Below are positions 4,754-5,154 of a stretch of DNA of 5,154 nt, piece after piece. Source of the DNA: JAQIBY01 sp964418565 (GTDB taxonomy: Bacteria > Bacteroidota > Bacteroidia > Bacteroidales > ML635J-15). The notes beneath the pieces were generated by a model. It saw nothing but the letters and a program-made list of their open reading frames with translations. It made no database searches and was not told the DNA's origin. A program made the translations under genes and the position numbers. Numbering within the stretch: position 1 is the stretch's first letter; the number at the start of each line of letters is the position of its first letter. The stretch spans positions 1 through 5,154 of the forward strand of contig CAYQMB010000169.1 of the NCBI GenBank assembly GCA_964418565.1, written 5' to 3'.

Positions 4754-5014
4754 TTACTTAATTTTCGGAATGATTTCGTTCCAGATGAATTCCCGTCCTT
4801 TTGCTGATTTAAGTTGCTTTTCCCTTTTCATTGCCTGTTTTTTCTTAGGATATGTTTCGGTGTAAGCAATAATCCATGGTTGGTATTTTTTGGTCCAACC
4901 GCGGTTTCTTTGATCATTATGGGAAACAAGCCTACTATCCACATCGGCAGAATATCCGATGTAGATTTTATCGTATTTTCTGGAGTACAAGACGTATGTG
5001 TAAAAACTACCCAT
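4754..5014 (-). CDS. Small GIY-YIG nuclease domain protein
   Basis: An 86-residue single-domain protein of the GIY-YIG superfamily (YhbQ/UPF0213-like group), predicted to cut or nick DNA. Exact role unknown. Visible landmarks are YTYVLYS (5-11) with the GIY-equivalent Tyr7, KIYIGYS (16-22) as the YIG motif with Tyr18, DVDSRLVSHN (24-33) with the conserved Arg28 and His32, and AMKREKQLKSAKGREFI (61-77) with the metal-binding Glu65. All catalytic positions look intact and the length is normal. I chose ATG 5014-5012. The upstream in-frame ATG at 5032 lies in the loop of the tRNA terminator and would add MASFFL, translated from its stem. The gene starts 3 bp after the terminator T-run with no promoter or ribosome site visible, so expression may rely on read-through from tRNA-Val or a promoter hidden within it. 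Confidence 0.9.
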   Translation of the reverse strand: MGSFYTYVLYSRKYDKIYIGYSADVDSRLVSHNDQRNRGWTKKYQPWIIAYTETYPKKKQAMKREKQLKSAKGREFIWNEIIPKIK

Positions 5015-5017
5015 AAG

Positions 5018-5046
5018 AAAAAAGGAAGCCATTGTAGCTTCCTTTT
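5018..5046 (-). terminator. Intrinsic terminator of tRNA-Val
   Basis: On the minus strand AAAAGGAAGC (5046-5037), loop TACAATG, GCTTCCTTTT (5029-5020) form a perfect 10-bp stem that runs into six T residues (5023-5018). The first base of the stem is the final A of the encoded CCA, so the terminator is fused directly to the tRNA end. Leftward transcription from the tRNA should stop here before the GIY-YIG gene. Confidence 0.88.
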
Positions 5047-5123
5047 GGTGATCCTTCGCAGATTTGAACTGCGGACCTCTTGCCTGTCAAGCAAGCGCTC
5101 TAAACCAACTGAGCTAAAGGATC
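5046..5123 (-). tRNA. tRNA-Val (anticodon GAC), CCA encoded
   Basis: The minus strand gives a complete 78-nt cloverleaf: acceptor GATCCTT (5123-5117) with AAGGATC, D-arm GCTC-AGTTGGTTTA-GAGC, anticodon stem CTTGC/GCAAG with loop TTGACAG (anticodon GAC, valine GUC/GUU codons), variable loop AGGTC, T-arm CGCAG-TTCAAAT-CTGCG, discriminator A (5049) and encoded CCA (5048-5046). All stems are fully paired. An Asp tRNA (GTC) can be ruled out because the loop places GAC at positions 34-36. I see no promoter in the 31 bp before it, so it may be co-transcribed with something beyond the edge. Confidence 0.96.
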
Positions 5124-5154
5124 AGTTGTCTATTATTCATTACTGGTATCTACT

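Noticed and set aside
4828..5094. 88-codon minus-strand reading frame running through the tRNA
   Set aside because: It is a frame over tRNA-Val and its terminator, then out of frame with the GIY-YIG gene; no recognisable protein.

Overview
The window looks like a chromosomal segment of a member of the Bacteroidota, probably an uncultured environmental or gut-type lineage of moderate G+C. This rests on three things. One is promoter-like boxes of the Bacteroidota type (TAnnTTTG) in place of a classical -10. A second is a Wzx/MATE-type flippase directly upstream of dut, a pairing I recall from this phylum. The third is intergenic DNA rich in GCCTGCC palindromes and ATGACACGGATT-like repeats. No order- or species-level call is supported.

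Region 1 (1-2804, minus strand) is a compact run transcribed right to left: rnhA, a GNAT acetyltransferase whose ATG lies inside the rnhA 3' end, an oligosaccharide flippase starting 2 bp after the acetyltransferase stop, then dut, cut off by the left edge. The tight spacing implies one operon. It joins nucleic acid housekeeping (RNA-DNA hybrid removal, dUTP removal) with envelope polysaccharide export.

Region 2 (2805-3185) is a gene-poor divergent intergenic stretch between rnhA and efp. It carries a 14-bp tandem repeat (2847-2893), a roughly 170-nt nearly self-complementary element (2929-3099) that could be a structured RNA or a palindromic miniature transposable element, and a good efp promoter just before the gene.

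Region 3 (3186-4268) holds efp on the plus strand, converging on a GPP34 (Golgi phosphoprotein 3-like) gene on the minus strand. A small hairpin separates the two stops.

Region 4 (4269-4753) has no gene. It consists of a purine-rich minisatellite and a three-unit degenerate repeat array into which palindromic GCCTGCC-type sequences appear to have been inserted at different places.

Region 5 (4754-5123, minus strand) is tRNA-Val(GAC) with an encoded CCA, its intrinsic terminator, and a short GIY-YIG nuclease gene that begins immediately after the terminator U-run.

No CRISPR array, transposase, integrase, toxin-antitoxin pair or recognisable new defence system was found. The most unusual material is the non-coding DNA: the long hairpin, the two repeat arrays, and the GIY-YIG gene attached to the tRNA.
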